Positions 20,147 to 30,337 of a DNA stretch of 64,000 bases are shown in pieces. The stretch spans positions 86,245,049 through 86,309,048 of the forward strand of contig CM053156.1 in the NCBI GenBank assembly GCA_028571685.1. The letters are read 5' to 3'. The notes below the pieces were generated by a model. That model worked only from the letters and a program-made list of their open reading frames with translations. It searched no databases and was not told where the DNA came from. The position numbers were made by a program, and so were the translations under genes. The stretch comes from Heterohyrax brucei (lineage: Eukaryota > Chordata > Mammalia > Hyracoidea > Procaviidae). How positions within the stretch are numbered: the first letter of the stretch is position 1; each line of letters opens with the position of its first letter.

Positions 20147-20554
20147 AGCCAGACAACACTTCTGCTTGACTAATAAAGTTTGTCTGGAGCTTTGTGCTCT
20201 TTTAAAGAACCGTCTTCACGGGGTGAAGTCACCCAGAACTGGAAAGACTGGATAGGAAGCTTAGGGGACAGTGACTACATGTCAACAGGGGAGGGACAAC
20301 TGGGAAAAGGAAAGCGTGGAGATGGTTGCACAACTGGGAGAGAGTCATCAATGTCACTGAATAGCAGATGTAAAATAGACGACATATTTCTTTCTTCCTT
20401 TGGCCTCTAAAACAACCCAGCTGGAACCACAGAGCTTCCTGGTTGAACGTGTCAGCTGCTCCATGGAACTGGGGCTCTTCCCAGACAGACTTTTCCAGGG
20501 AGGAGGCTGTGTGGGCCCTGGGCCTGTCATCTCCCCCAGAGACAGGCAGCAATC

Positions 20555-20735
20555 TGTGAGCACAGTGGTTAAGGACCAGGCTGCTAACTGGAAGGTTGGT
20601 GATTCAAACTTACCGGTCATTGTATGGTACAAAGATGGCTGTCTGCTTCTTTAAAGATTCCGGCCTTGGAAACCCTATGGGTTGATTCTACTCTGTCCTA
20701 CAGGGTTGCTATGAGTCAGAGTTGACAGCTTCAGT
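20555..20735 (+). mobile_element. AfroSINE
   Basis: GAGCACAGTGGTTAAGGACC, GGTTGGTGATTCAAACTTAC, TAAAGATTCCGGCCTTGGAA and CAGGGTTGCTATGAGTCAGA. It retains the TAAAGATT...GCC body site that is hit by nested insertions elsewhere. Confidence 0.88.
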
Positions 20736-20741
20736 GGATCT

Positions 20742-20872
20742 GGTTGAACTTACTGACAAAAGATTGGTAGTTCAAACTTACCTAGTGCACCATGGAAGAA
20801 AGGCCTGGCAATCTGTTTCTGTAAGATGACAGCCACTGGAAACCCTGCGGGGCGCAGTTCTCTGAATGGGAA
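20742..20872 (+). mobile_element. AfroSINE, long subtype, tandem to the previous copy
   Basis: ACAAAAGATTGGTAGTTCAA, GGAAGAAAGGCCTGGCAATC and GTAAGATGACAGCCACTGGA. The tail is worn. It abuts the copy at 20555-20735 in the same orientation. Confidence 0.75.
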
Positions 20873-21194
20873 CCAATCACTGAATAGGCAAGGTAAGCAC
20901 AGAGCTTTCCATGCTTACCAAGTCATCTGTAGTCAGCAATTTCACATAGATGTCACTGCACCAAGACCTGTTCACCTTGCCTACTGGGTCACCTGTCCCC
21001 ATTAAGGTTTATAAATTTGGAAAAAGGCTTTGATTCTGTAGGATAACTCTGTGGGGCTGGGGAAGAGACATTTGCCGGTCAGATCTAGAAGCAGAATCTT
21101 TGCTGTGATGGAAAAATGTGAGTTGCTCACGCAGATGATATGGTAAGCAAAGGAGGCACGGTGCTTACCTTCTCTGTTGGATAATTGGCCCCTG

Positions 21195-21257
21195 ATTTGG
21201 GGTTGCCGAGGGTCAGAATCTACACCATGGCAACAGGCTTGGTGTTCTGGTTTGACT
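21195..21257 (+). mobile_element. AfroSINE tail fragment
   Basis: GGTTGCCGAGGGTCAGAATC TACACCATGGCAAC then GGTGTTCTGGTTTG is a diverged tail only. Confidence 0.5.
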
Positions 21258-21344
21258 GGGCAAACCGTTGAAATGTGTGGGCCCCTCAGTTAAAAGAGAT
21301 TCAAAAAGGAGTGAGTTTGTGATGTGCCTGGATGATGTCTTAAC

Positions 21345-21490
21345 GTCATTCTCTGAAAGAAAAGGAGGAAAAATGGACAGGAGAAGGGAAAAGGGAAGAA
21401 GAAAGGGAGAAAGAGAAGGAAGGAAGATGAAAAAGGTAGGAGAGGGAAAGAGGAAGGAACAAAAAGAGGCTAAAAAAGAAAAAGCAAGAC
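21345..21490. repeat. Purine-rich GGAA/GGGAAAAG tract
   Basis: About 145 bp of nearly uninterrupted A/G on the plus strand. The lysine/arginine-rich peptide of the overlapping frame is a by-product. Confidence 0.85.
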
Positions 21491-21559
21491 CTTCATGCAT
21501 CTTGATTTTTATTTCTGATTATAAAAGTAACACAGCTTGCTACAAGAAAAATCCAAGAA

Positions 21560-21715
21560 TGAGGGAATCCAGGGGCCCTCAGCCTTTCAGGAGCATACAA
21601 ATCTGGTGGGAAAATGATTCAGAATGCTAATTCTGCGGGTCGTGCCCTTGGCTGATTGAGGCTGGGGGGCTCAGGTGGCCCACAGAGTGCACTCTGAGAA
21701 AAGCTGATGTAAAAT
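21560..21715 (+). mobile_element. MER5A-like hAT remnant
   Basis: GAAAATGATTCAGAATGCTA and GTGCACTCTGAGAAAAGCTG resemble the body and end of MER5A-type elements. Weak. Confidence 0.3.
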
Positions 21716-22255
21716 GCCACGGTGCGCCGCTTCTTCCAGCGAGATGCGTCTTGCAGGGTGGGAACCTGCCGCTGAGTTCGGGCCGAGCCGGCAGGAGCAT
21801 GCAGGTGAGGTGTGACTGTCTTTCCAGAACCATCTTCCTGGAGCTCAGTAGTTCTGCACTGGGACAGGGCCCAGAGCTGAGTAGATCCGCTTCACATCAA
21901 TTCACTCATTCACTCAGCTGAAGTGCCTGAGGGGTCTCAGCAGCTGATCACTGGAAACAAAACTGAGCATCAGAGCCTATGAATACCACGGGACCACCCA
22001 GAGCTGCTGGCAGGTGCCTGTGGGGAGGTCAGGCCAGGGAGCCACCAGCTTGCAAATCAGATGGGCAACCTGCAGGCTGGGTCCTCAAAAGGTCCCCAGG
22101 CTTTCTTGGTGTTGCTTAAAATTGTCCATTTACCACTGGCATCAGCTGGCCTTTGGAATTCCTCATGAGAAAATCAGGGCGTGTTCTTGACCCCATAGGT
22201 GGAAAGTGTCACATGTCAGCCCTGAATGCTCAGCCTTAAAGAAAGAGTTTTTCAC
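21716..22255. other. Unassigned DNA
   Basis: No feature supported. Confidence 0.4.
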
Positions 22256-22410
22256 GTTTTATGATTTTTCTTATGTTTGGTTGTTGTTGCTGAGCATGTA
22301 CACAGCAGAACACACACCCACTCAAGAGTTTCTACCTGTACACGATTCAATGACACGGACGACATCCTTCAAATCGCGCCACCTCTCACCCTCCTTGTCT
22401 GAGATGCCTG
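22256..22410 (-). mobile_element. L1-like interspersed repeat (family of 8612)
   Basis: T-rich edge, then AGCATGTACACAGCAGAACA, CCTGTACACGATTCAATGAC and CATCCTTCAAATCGCGCC, matching the left part of the 38128 copy (GAACATGCACAGCAGAACAC). Confidence 0.5.
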
Positions 22411-22609
22411 CCGTGTGATTATCTTGCATTTCAACGTACCTGTGAATATTCTGTTTGCTTTAGACTTGAGGAAACTCCTTTCCTGAGTCTCTTAGGCTGA
22501 GAAATTTTAGATCAGCTAACAGGAGGCTAGCAAACCCAGGGGTATTTTAGGACAGTTAAGAAAACTCAGCCTGTATGTTTCAGCCTGAGGATTTAAAAAA
22601 GGCCTTTCC

Positions 22610-22815
22610 CCAGCGGGTCTCTGGGTGCCTTAAAAGTTTAACGCAGTTACTGACTGAAAAACTGGGAGTTCGGTCCACCCAGAGGCACAGCAGAAGACAA
22701 GCCTGGAAACCTAGCTCCGAAAGATCAGACACGGAGACCCTGAGGGGCGTAGTTCTTCTCTGTCTCATGTGGGGTTTCCAGGAGTCGGCGTCCACTGGAC
22801 AGGCCACTGGTGGTC
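22610..22815 (+). mobile_element. AfroSINE, long subtype
   Basis: CAGTTACTGACTGAAAAACT, CCCAGAGGCACAGCAGAAGA, GGGGCGTAGTTCTTCTCTGT and CCAGGAGTCGGCGTCCACTG. Confidence 0.75.
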
Positions 22816-23512
22816 CCTGATCCCCAAAGGACACTTTCAGATCTGCAGGCGTAATCCCCCTGAGTTACTGGCGGAGATGGCTCCACACAAAGCTTCTATC
22901 CCTAGCAGTGACGTTTCATCCCTTTGTCTGGAGCCCTAGCCAGCACAGCTTGGCATCCTAGGGTTCCCAGGTCTCTGTCAGCCCACCACGGCTCCCACCA
23001 CCTCACATGCTCAGGGCCACTGTCACCACCCCTGTGCACAGAGCCCAGACTGCTGTACCGGCAGTTAGCTGCCTGCTGGGCTGGGATCTCACCAGCGGCC
23101 AGCCGGCCCCATACGCCGCCACCGCACAGAGCTCTCGACTTTCCTGTTTCTCCAGCAGGGCTCGGGCTGGAAGGGTACAGCCAGCGAGGTCTGGTAGTTC
23201 CAATTTCTACATTTCCAACAGGCTGAAGTCAGGCAGGCTGCAGGCAAATATTGGCTTTGCGTCTCTGTGCCCCTAGGGGACCCAGCCTAGGCCAGATGAA
23301 AGAAGCGGAGAACAGGGATTTTGCACTGAATGAACAGGAGGGGTGGGAGGAAGCCCAGATGTTCCACTCATCAGTTTCTGCCGGGGCCTGCTACCCTGGG
23401 GGGCGGTAGGGGACCGCGCCGGGGGAGTTTACGGTGAGGGGGGTGGGTGCTCTGTTACAGGAAGGTGCTCCCTCAGCCTCCCTGGTCTGTGATGTGGGGT
23501 GAGTAACAGAAT
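22816..23512. other. Unassigned GC-rich DNA
   Basis: Contains a G-run cluster at 23397-23448. The frames of 90-100 codons (22924-23226 and neighbours) carry no domain. Confidence 0.4.
23397..23448 (+). other. G-quadruplex-prone tract
   Basis: Runs of GGGGGG, GGGG, GGGGG, GGGGGG and GGG within 52 bp on the plus strand. Loop lengths (5-12) are partly longer than the strict seven-base rule. Confidence 0.55.
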
Positions 23513-23702
23513 CTACTGGTGGTGCAGTGGTTAAGCGCTTGGCTGATAACCGGAAGGTGGGCGGTTAGGACCCTCTAGCTGCTTCTTGGGAAGAAAACGT
23601 GACTGCTTCCAGGATGATCTGCAGCCCTGGAAGGCCTGTCAGGCAGTCCTGCTCCGTCCGGTAGTGTCCCCTAGGAATCCAAGTGGACAGCAAGCGGCTT
23701 TT
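23513..23702 (+). mobile_element. AfroSINE, diverged
   Basis: CTACTGGTGGTGCAGTGGTT, AAGCGCTTGGCTGATAACCG and AGTCCTGCTCCGTCCGGTAG, with a worn tail AATCCAAGTGGACAGC. Confidence 0.8.
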
Positions 23703-24067
23703 GACCTTGTCCGACGAAATAAGTTAATATGGGCAAGGTGCTTAGAACAGGCCTTGGCCCTTGGAGAGCGCCCTCAGAGTGTGTTCTGTTAGCCTTATCC
23801 CTACAGCCATTTCATGTGGGATGTGGCTGAGAGGTCCACGCAGCTGGCCGCTTTACTGCCTGCTCAGCGGCCAGCAGAGACTGGGAGCTCCACAAAAGCT
23901 GTGGGAACTGGGCTCTGTGGATAGCAGCACCTGATTACAGGGGGCCCCATGGGACAGCGAGAGCCCCTTCTCCAGTGACACGTCCACCCGTGCCTGACCT
24001 TCCACCAGTGCAGCTGAGAAACCTTAACCCCAGGGACACTCTGGGTGTCCCCAGTTGTATTTGTTAC

Positions 24068-24206
24068 AGAGAACAATGGTTGGTGTTTTAATTTACAGTT
24101 TCTCTGTAAATTACTGCCAGGTCTGATTTATAATTCATAGCACAATATTTATTTCTAACAGGAAATTAATTTTGGAAACTCAGTGGGAGATTAAATTAAA
24201 TTGCAA
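24068..24206. promoter_or_regulatory. AT-rich candidate conserved element
   Basis: GTTTTAATTTACAGTTTCTC, GATTTATAATTCATAGCACA, GGAAATTAATTTTGG and GATTAAATTAAATTGC. Many TAAT/ATTA homeobox-type cores in repeat-free DNA flanked by GC-rich sequence. Constraint is inferred only. Confidence 0.3.
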
Positions 24207-24399
24207 AGCGGTTCCACGTGCTCAGGAGGGGAAGCTGGTGGGTGGAGATCAACCTTAGAGATAAATGGAGAGGTGTCTGGACACTCAAGGCCACAGGCAG
24301 GAGGAGAGGACACGGCTACCCTGCCCTGCTGCAGAGAGGACTGTCATTTTGTCAGATGTATACTACAGAACACCCACCCCAGACCCTGTGGGTCATGGT

Positions 24400-24556
24400 T
24401 AACCCCAAGGCCATCAAGTCCATCACGACTTGTAGCAACCCTATAGGAATGAGTATAACCGCCCCATAGAGCTCCATGGAGCACCCGGTGGACTTGAACT
24501 GCTGGTGTTTTAGCTAGTAGCCCTAGAGCTGAACCACTATACCATGAGGGTTTCCA
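24400..24556 (-). mobile_element. AfroSINE, reverse
   Basis: AAGGCCATCAAGTCCATCAC, GTAGCAACCCTATAGGAATG, CTCCATGGAGCACCCGGTGG and TATACCATGAGGGTTTCC. Confidence 0.88.
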
Positions 24557-24763
24557 GCTACCTACAGCCTTTTCCCAGAGAGTTTGTTGTTAAGGGAAAG
24601 AAAAGCAAGGACAGAGATGGAGCATCATGCACCACTTTCCTTCCTGAGCTGCGTGGACTGAGTGCCCGCTGGAGTGCTGGGGTGGACCACGGTGGTAACA
24701 CAGCTGGCCTCCGAGGAGGGCAAATGTAGGCTCACATCCCAGCTCCCAAACATTTTGGCTGTG

Positions 24764-25236
24764 TGTCATGGATTGAATTGTGTCCCCCTAAAAACGTCTG
24801 TCAGCTTGGTGAAGCCACAATTCCTGACTTTGTGACTGTTTATCTTTCTGCCGTTTGATCGGCTTCCCCTGTGTGTCGTCGAATCGTCGTTACGAAGGAG
24901 TAAGATAGATGAGCAGCAGTTGTATCAATGAGGTCTGCAAGACCGGGTAGTGTCTTAAACCGATCATTTTTGAGATATAAAAGAGAGAAGTGAGCAGAGA
25001 GACACAGGGACCTCACACCGCCAAGAAAGCAGCGCTGGGAGCAGAGTGTGTCCTTTGGACCTGATGTCCCTACACTGAGGTGCTCCCAGACCCAGAGAAG
25101 ACTGATGACCATGACTTTCCTTCAAAGGCAACAGAGAGACAACCTTCCCCTGGAGCTGTAGCCTACTAGACAGTGAGAGAACAGATTTCATTCCCTTGTG
25201 GTATTTCTTTTCTAACAGCGCTAGATGACAGAGACA
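24764..25236 (+). mobile_element. MaLR-type solo LTR, sense orientation
   Basis: Begins TGTCATGGATTGAATTGTGT CCCCC, the classic MaLR-type start, and ends near GCGCTAGATGACAGAGACA. It is the only subfamily-A copy on the plus strand. Flanks CTGTG (24759-24763) and CCGTG (25237-25241) match at four of five bases. Confidence 0.87.
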
Positions 25237-25239
25237 CCG

Positions 25240-25330
25240 TGTGACTCCAGACAGTGGCCTCATTCTGCCGAGTCCACTCTCCTCAAGTGCAAAATCAGGA
25301 TAATGCTAGTTCTGAATAAATAACAGCACC
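25240..25330 (+). mobile_element. MIR fragment
   Basis: CTCATTCTGCCGAGTCCACT, CCTCAAGTGCAAAATCAGGA and TAATGCTAGTTCTGAAT follow the MIR core order. Confidence 0.45.
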
Positions 25331-25359
25331 TCAAAAGTTTATTTAGAATTCTTTGGGGG

Positions 25360-25900
25360 TGCAGTGGCTATTAGTTATCTATTCCTGGTGACATAGCAGT
25401 TAAGTGCTACAGCTGCTAACCAAAAGGTTGGCAGTTCAAATCCGCCAGGCACTCCTCGGAAACTCTAGGGGGCAGTTCTACTCTGTCTATGGGGTCACTA
25501 TGAGTCAGAATCAACTTGACGGCCTTGGGGATGGGGGGCATTGCTGTATAACTGATTGCCCTAAAATTTAGTGGCTTGAAATGTAAACACTGTCTCATAG
25601 CTTCTGCGGGGGTTCGAATCTGGGAGTGGCTTAGCAGGAGAGTCTGGCTGAGGTGTCTCAGGAGGTTGCAGACAGGATGTCAGCAGGGCTGCAGTGGTCT
25701 GAAGGGTGTGCTGGGCCCAAGGGTGGCAGCTCCCTCCACCGGCTGTTGGCACGAGGCCTCAGCTCCCAGCCACACCGTCACCCCCTGCCTGAGCACCTAC
25801 AAAACAGCACCATCTTCCCCAGAGCAAGTGACATGAAAAGGAAAGAGAGAAGTCAGGGGCCGCAGCATCTCCGACGAGCTAGCTTCAGGAGTTGAACACT
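25360..25900. mobile_element. Ancient LTR-like repeat, interrupted by a SINE
   Basis: TTAGTTATCT (25372) then, past the SINE, TTGCTGTATAACTGATTGCC, TAAAATTTAGTGGCTTGAAA and GGCTGTTGGCACGAGGCCTC. The same opening recurs at 26495, so this is an interspersed family, probably an old mammalian LTR. The name is unverified. Confidence 0.45.
25383..25536 (+). mobile_element. AfroSINE, short subtype, full length
   Basis: CCTGGTGACATAGCAGTTAA, GTGCTACAGCTGCTAACCAA, CTCGGAAACTCTAGGGGGCA and GTCACTATGAGTCAGAATCA ACTTGACGGC. Well preserved, and inserted in the LTR-like repeat at 25360-25900. Confidence 0.92.
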
Positions 25901-26040
25901 GGCACTTGTACTTTACCTGTTTGTAAGATGTGAGTCACTGAGTGCTGTCCACATTAGAGGGGAGTGGAGTTGGCCTCCCCCTTTTGAAAGCAAAGTTAAA
26001 AAATGGGTCGCTGTAACTGAAAGCCTCACAGATAGGCACC

Positions 26041-26492
26041 TGTTTTAGTCATCCATTGCTGCGCTAACAGAAATATCACAAAGTGGGTGGCCTTGAAAAA
26101 GAGAAGTGTTTGTTCTTACACAGGCCAGTAGGCTACAAGTCTAAATTCAGGGTGTCTGCTGCAGGGGAAGGCTCTGGAGGAAAGTCCTTGTGGTACATCA
26201 GTCTGCTCAGGGAGCATCTTGGCGCAGGAATCTCAAGGCTGAAGGACGTGCTCTTCTCCCTGTGCTGTTTCTGGATGGTGTGATCATCATTAATGTCTGT
26301 GGTTTATACATATGGTTCCCAACTCTCATCAGAGGCTCCCAACTCTCTGCTTGCTTCCCCTTCCTTTTATCTCTTGTAGGATGAAAGGACAAAGGATGGG
26401 GCAAGCCACACTCCAGGGAAACTCCCTTGACAGTGGAGCAGAGAGGTGACCCTAGGAAGGGATTGACAGTCCAACCCAAATCCTCTCTAACA
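26041..26492 (-). mobile_element. MaLR-type solo LTR (subfamily B), shortened
   Basis: Begins TGTTTTAGTCATCCATTGC and shares GGGGCAAGCCACACTCCAGG with the LTR at 3381. The last 100 or so bases expected from that copy are missing and it stops at CTCTCTAACA. Confidence 0.8.
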
Positions 26493-26494
26493 CA

Positions 26495-26870
26495 GTACCT
26501 GTTACTTATGCTGTGTAGTAAATCACCCCACCATTGAATGGCTTAAAACAATAACCAATTTTGTTACTACCTCTCCTATTTCGGGGAGTTGGCGGGCTCA
26601 GATGACCGACTGTGGGTGTTGGGAGCGATCCAAGTGGGGTGCTGCTGGAGAAGAGCAGGAGCAGCCTGGGCCGGGGCTCGGGAGGGCCTCGCCAGGGAAC
26701 GACCTGGGGACAGAGGTTGGTTAGAAGAGGCAACCCTGGAAGAAGCCGGGGTGGAGGAAGGCCTCTTAAGGGACCAGAAGGTGGCCTGTGTGGCTGATGA
26801 CGTGTGCTCGGGTAGCGAGGGGTTGCGGGAGACCAGCCCGACACAACCTTGGGTTCCAAACACGTAAATC
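26495..26870. mobile_element. Ancient LTR-like repeat, second copy
   Basis: GTTACTTATGCTGTGTAGTA, AATCACCCCACCATTGAATG and GCTTAAAACAATAACC match the start of the repeat at 25360-25900. The right-hand part is GC-rich and unassigned. Confidence 0.4.
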
Positions 26871-26895
26871 ATAGATGTTAGCGATGCATTAGACG

Positions 26896-27248
26896 GTATA
26901 CACACACATACACATACACACTGACACTCAGTCGTCTATGAACATACACGTGCAAGCACACACACACATGTATTCACATACATGCACTGGGACATGAACA
27001 TACATACAAGCATAGTCACACACACACACATGCACTCACATGTGCACGCACACCTGCTTACATCCACACACACCGACACGTGTGTACACACACATGTACT
27101 CACACACACATATGCACACACATACACTCACACATATGTGCACGCATACACTGGCATGCTCACACACACCCACAGGCATGCACACCCTCTCAAATGCACA
27201 CACACTCATGCACATGCGTGTGTACTCACTCAGACACTTGCACATATA
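26896..27248. repeat. CA-rich microsatellite
   Basis: ACACACAC, CATACACA and GCACACAC words over about 350 bp. The long His/Thr and Cys/Val frames here are repeat artefacts. Confidence 0.93.
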
Positions 27249-27249
27249 C

Positions 27250-27325
27250 GCACAGCAGCATCCAGCACAATGCTTGGACCATAATAGGCCCTCAGTCAAT
27301 GTTCTTTGCCTGAAGGAGTTAATGA
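27250..27325 (+). mobile_element. MIR/L3-like 3' end
   Basis: CAGCATCCAGCACAATGCTT, GGACCATAATAGGCCCTCAG and TCAATGTTCTTTGCC fit the ancient GTGCCTGGCACATAGTAGG...CAATAAATG pattern. Confidence 0.5.
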
Positions 27326-28068
27326 ATGGCCCTCTTCCCTCTGGCATTTCTCTCAAGTCCCCAGCAGTGTGGGGCATCAAACAAGTGACCCGAAAAGCAG
27401 GCAGGATGCCCAGGGCAGGAAGCTGGGCCCAATCCAGGAGCCAGTCTGCCGGGGGAGGAGCCAGGGGGCCCTGCCCCACCTTGCCCCTGTGGCAGGACGG
27501 TCAGTCTCTGCCACGTTCCCCTCCCCCGCCAGCTCCCTCGCCAGGCCCCCATCCAGCCCATCTGTTCTGCATGTGTGAGCATTGTCAAATTGTTTGAATA
27601 AATTGTCACTCCAATTAAAATGTTTATGTCTGCAGGATGACTCGTTTTGCTAAACTGTACCTAAATAGTCTCACATTTGCTATAGACACTTGACATCTGT
27701 ATCTGCCCTCCCCGCTGAGGCCCAGCGAGCTCCAAAGCCAACACAAACTCCACTCACTTGTCGTCCTGTGGCCACTCAGGGCTCCAGTGGGGTGGAGGGA
27801 GGGCAATGCCAGGTGTCCTGCCCACCCTGCTTTTTCCTGACCGCAAGGGTAAACACACACACATATAAATTTAGTCTTCGTCAGTTAAATTTAGATAAGA
27901 GTCTCAGTGCCTCCTCCAATCTGGTCCAAGTTTACAGTCTACTGATGAGTAGGAAGATAAAGGTTACCCCAAGACGGAGTCCACACACCCCTGGGATACC
28001 AGATTTGACTGGCCAGAGAGCCAACATGTCTGCAGGGCACAGAACTGACTTGTGGGAGTGTTTACAGG
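27326..28068. other. Unassigned DNA with a possible conserved AT-rich block
   Basis: GC-rich to about 27560, then 27570-27690 is intact AT-rich sequence (GTCAAATTGTTTGAATAAAT, CCAATTAAAATGTTTATGTC), a regulatory candidate. The rest is unassigned. Confidence 0.35.
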
Positions 28069-28262
28069 GTGAGTGGGTGGGTGGGTGTCAGAAATGGATG
28101 AAACATGTATGGGTGGATGGATGGTAGGGGGGGAATAAGTGGGCGAGCAGATGGGTGGAAAGACGGACGTTAGATGGACGGATGGTTGTATGGATGGAAG
28201 GGTGGGTGGGCTGGTGCAGGGGTGGATGGACAGATAGATGGGTAGATGGACGGAAGGTTAGA
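28069..28262. repeat. GGAT/GGTA tetranucleotide array, part 1
   Basis: GGGTGGATGGATGG, GGACGGATGG and GGTAGATGGACGG units. It continues at 28862, beyond the mariner. Confidence 0.9.
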
Positions 28263-28307
28263 CATTTGTGTGTGGAAATGTGTGTACGTACGGCCAAGCC
28301 AAGTGCA

Positions 28308-28860
28308 TGAGGCCTGACAATTAAGTCCATGAACTTAATTGTTCTAAGTGCTACATACCTCATTGCTGAGTATCACTATGGTCACCTTCAAAGTGCTCCC
28401 TTTGGGAAGCTGTGCACCAAAACCAGCACCTCGTCCACCCTTCAAAACAATTTTGGAACTCTTTCTAGAGTGGCCATTGCACACAGTGGCAAGTTCTCAA
28501 ACTTAGTTGTCCAGTTGTCTGTGAAGGAGTTTTTAGCCAGTAAACAAGTAACTGTATTGGAATACCCTCCCTACTCACCTGACCTGACCCCAATGACTTT
28601 CTTCTTTGCCTGAAGACAAAGGAAATAGTGAAAGGAAGGCATTCTGACAACATTTAGGACATCAAGTGTAATATGATGACAGCTCTGATGGCCATTCCAG
28701 AAAAAGAGTTCCAAAATTGCTTTTAAGGGTGGACTAGGTGCTGGCATCAGCCCATAGCTTCCCAAGGGGAGTACTTCAAAGATAACCATAGTGATATTCA
28801 GCAGTGAGATATGTAGCCCTTTTACTAGTATGAATTTGCAAACCTAATGGTCAGTCCTCA
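28308..28860 (+). mobile_element. Long-TIR mariner-derived element
   Basis: Starts TGAGGCCTGACAATTAAGTC and ends TAATGGTCAGTCCTCA. Arms are inverted repeats: CATTGCTGAGTATCACTATG on the left against ATAGTGATATTCAGCAGTGA on the right. The core encodes a CPPYSPDLT-like transposase remnant around 28560-28590. It interrupts a GGAT tandem array. Confidence 0.85.
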
Positions 28861-28861
28861 T

Positions 28862-29250
28862 GTGTATGGATGGGGAGGTAGATGGACGCACGATGGAAGC
28901 ACAGAAGAGGAACGTATATCCATGTGGGTAGATGAGGGAGCGGGTGTGGATGGAAGGATGGAAGGTTAGATGTATGCATGTGTGGTTATATGGATCGGTA
29001 GATGGGTGAAAGATGAGATGCCAATATGTATGCATGGATGGATAGGCGGGTAGATGGGTAGAAGTTTAGATGTTTGAATGTACAGGGTCGCTATGAGTCA
29101 GAATCAATGTGACGGAACACGTTTTCTTGTATGTATGCATGGATGAATGGTTGTATGGATGGCTGGATGGCTGGACGGATGGCTGGATAGATGAGTGGAT
29201 ATGTGGCTGGGTGAAAGAAGGGAAGGATGGAGGGATAGAGAAATGGGCCA
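28862..29250. repeat. GGAT/GATG tetranucleotide array, part 2
   Basis: TGTATGGATGGGG, GGTAGATGGACG, GGATGGCTGGATGG and similar units, broken by a SINE tail at 29080-29121. Confidence 0.9.
29080..29121 (+). mobile_element. Micro-fragment of an AfroSINE tail
   Basis: GTACAGGGTCGCTATGAGTC AGAATCAATGTGACGG is a clean SINE 3' end of about 40 bp inside the GGAT array, with no head or body. Confidence 0.75.
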
Positions 29251-29758
29251 ATAAATGGGTGGATGTACAGGTGAATTAGTGTGATAACAGTGATGACAGC
29301 CTTGGTGTGACTCCTGTGCTCTTTATGTCTATTATTTCTAATCACAGTTGTATTTTTTCCTGTTGGTGCATAGAAAAGAAAAGGTTTAACGGCTTCAAGC
29401 AGCACACACTGTGCCCTCCCCGTGTCTGGAGGTCGGAGGTCTGGCCAGGGCGTAAGCTGGGTCCTCTGCACAGGGTGGCACGGGCTGCAGTTAGGGTGCC
29501 CAACTGGGCTGCATCCCCATCTGGAGACTCAGCTGGGCTCAACCCCCTTCTCAGCTCCCGCAGGTTATTGATGGAGTTCGTTTCCTTGTGGTTGTGGGAT
29601 TGAGGCCTTGGCTTCTTCCTCATTGTCAAACACAGCTTCCTACCCTGCAGCCTTCTCTGGGCAGTTCTCACATACAAGGAGAAATGCATGTACTTTTTCA
29701 AGGCCACCAGGAGAACCTCTCTCTCTCTCTCTCTTTCCATTTGGTTAAGATGGAGTCT
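29251..29758. other. Unassigned DNA with a CT run
   Basis: No repeat named. A short (CT)n at 29717-29734 lies just before the next mariner. Confidence 0.4.
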
Positions 29759-29760
29759 TA

Positions 29761-30302
29761 TGAGGTCTGACAACAAAGTCTGCAAACTAGATTGTGCTAA
29801 GTGCTCCAGACCTCATTGCTGAAGATCACTGTGGTTGCCTTTGCAGTACTCCCCTTGGGAAGCTATGTGCTGATGCCATACCCAGTCCACCCTCCAAAGC
29901 AACTGGGGAATTCTGTCTGGAATGGCAAGGCAGCAAGTTCACAAATTTAACTGTCTAGTTGTCTGTGACGGAGTTTTTAGCCAGTAAACAACTAACTGTG
30001 TTGGAACACCCTCCCTACTCACCTGATCTGATCCCTAGTGACTTTGTTCTTTACCTGAAAATAAGGGAAATACTGAAAGGAAAATATTTTGATGACATTC
30101 AGGACATCAAGGGTAATACAACAGTTCTGATGGCCATTCCAGAAAAAGAGTTCTAAAACTGCTTTGAAGGGCGGACTAGGTGCTGGCATCGATCCCTAGC
30201 TTCCCAAGGAGGGTACTTGGAAGGTGACCATAGTGATATTCAGCAGTGAGGCATATAGCACTTTTTCTAGGATGAAGTCACGAGCTTAATTGGCAGTCCT
30301 CA
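29761..30302 (+). mobile_element. Long-TIR mariner-derived element, best TA duplication
   Basis: TA flanks at 29759-29760 and 30303-30304. Arms of about 165-170 bp are inverted repeats. The core (29959-30156) keeps an open frame of 65 codons containing PPYSPDLIPSDF and FDDIQDIKG, typical of mariner transposase near and beyond its last catalytic aspartate. The rest of the transposase is absent, so it is non-autonomous. Confidence 0.9.
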
Positions 30303-30337
30303 TACATAATGCTACTGGATCAAAGCAAAACACAAGT

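Noticed and set aside
24764..25236. Complete endogenous retrovirus
   Set aside because: Only solo LTRs are present; no gag, pol or env remnant and no primer-binding site next to any LTR.
27040..27597. 185-codon His/Thr-rich frame
   Set aside because: Driven by the CA microsatellite at 26896-27248.
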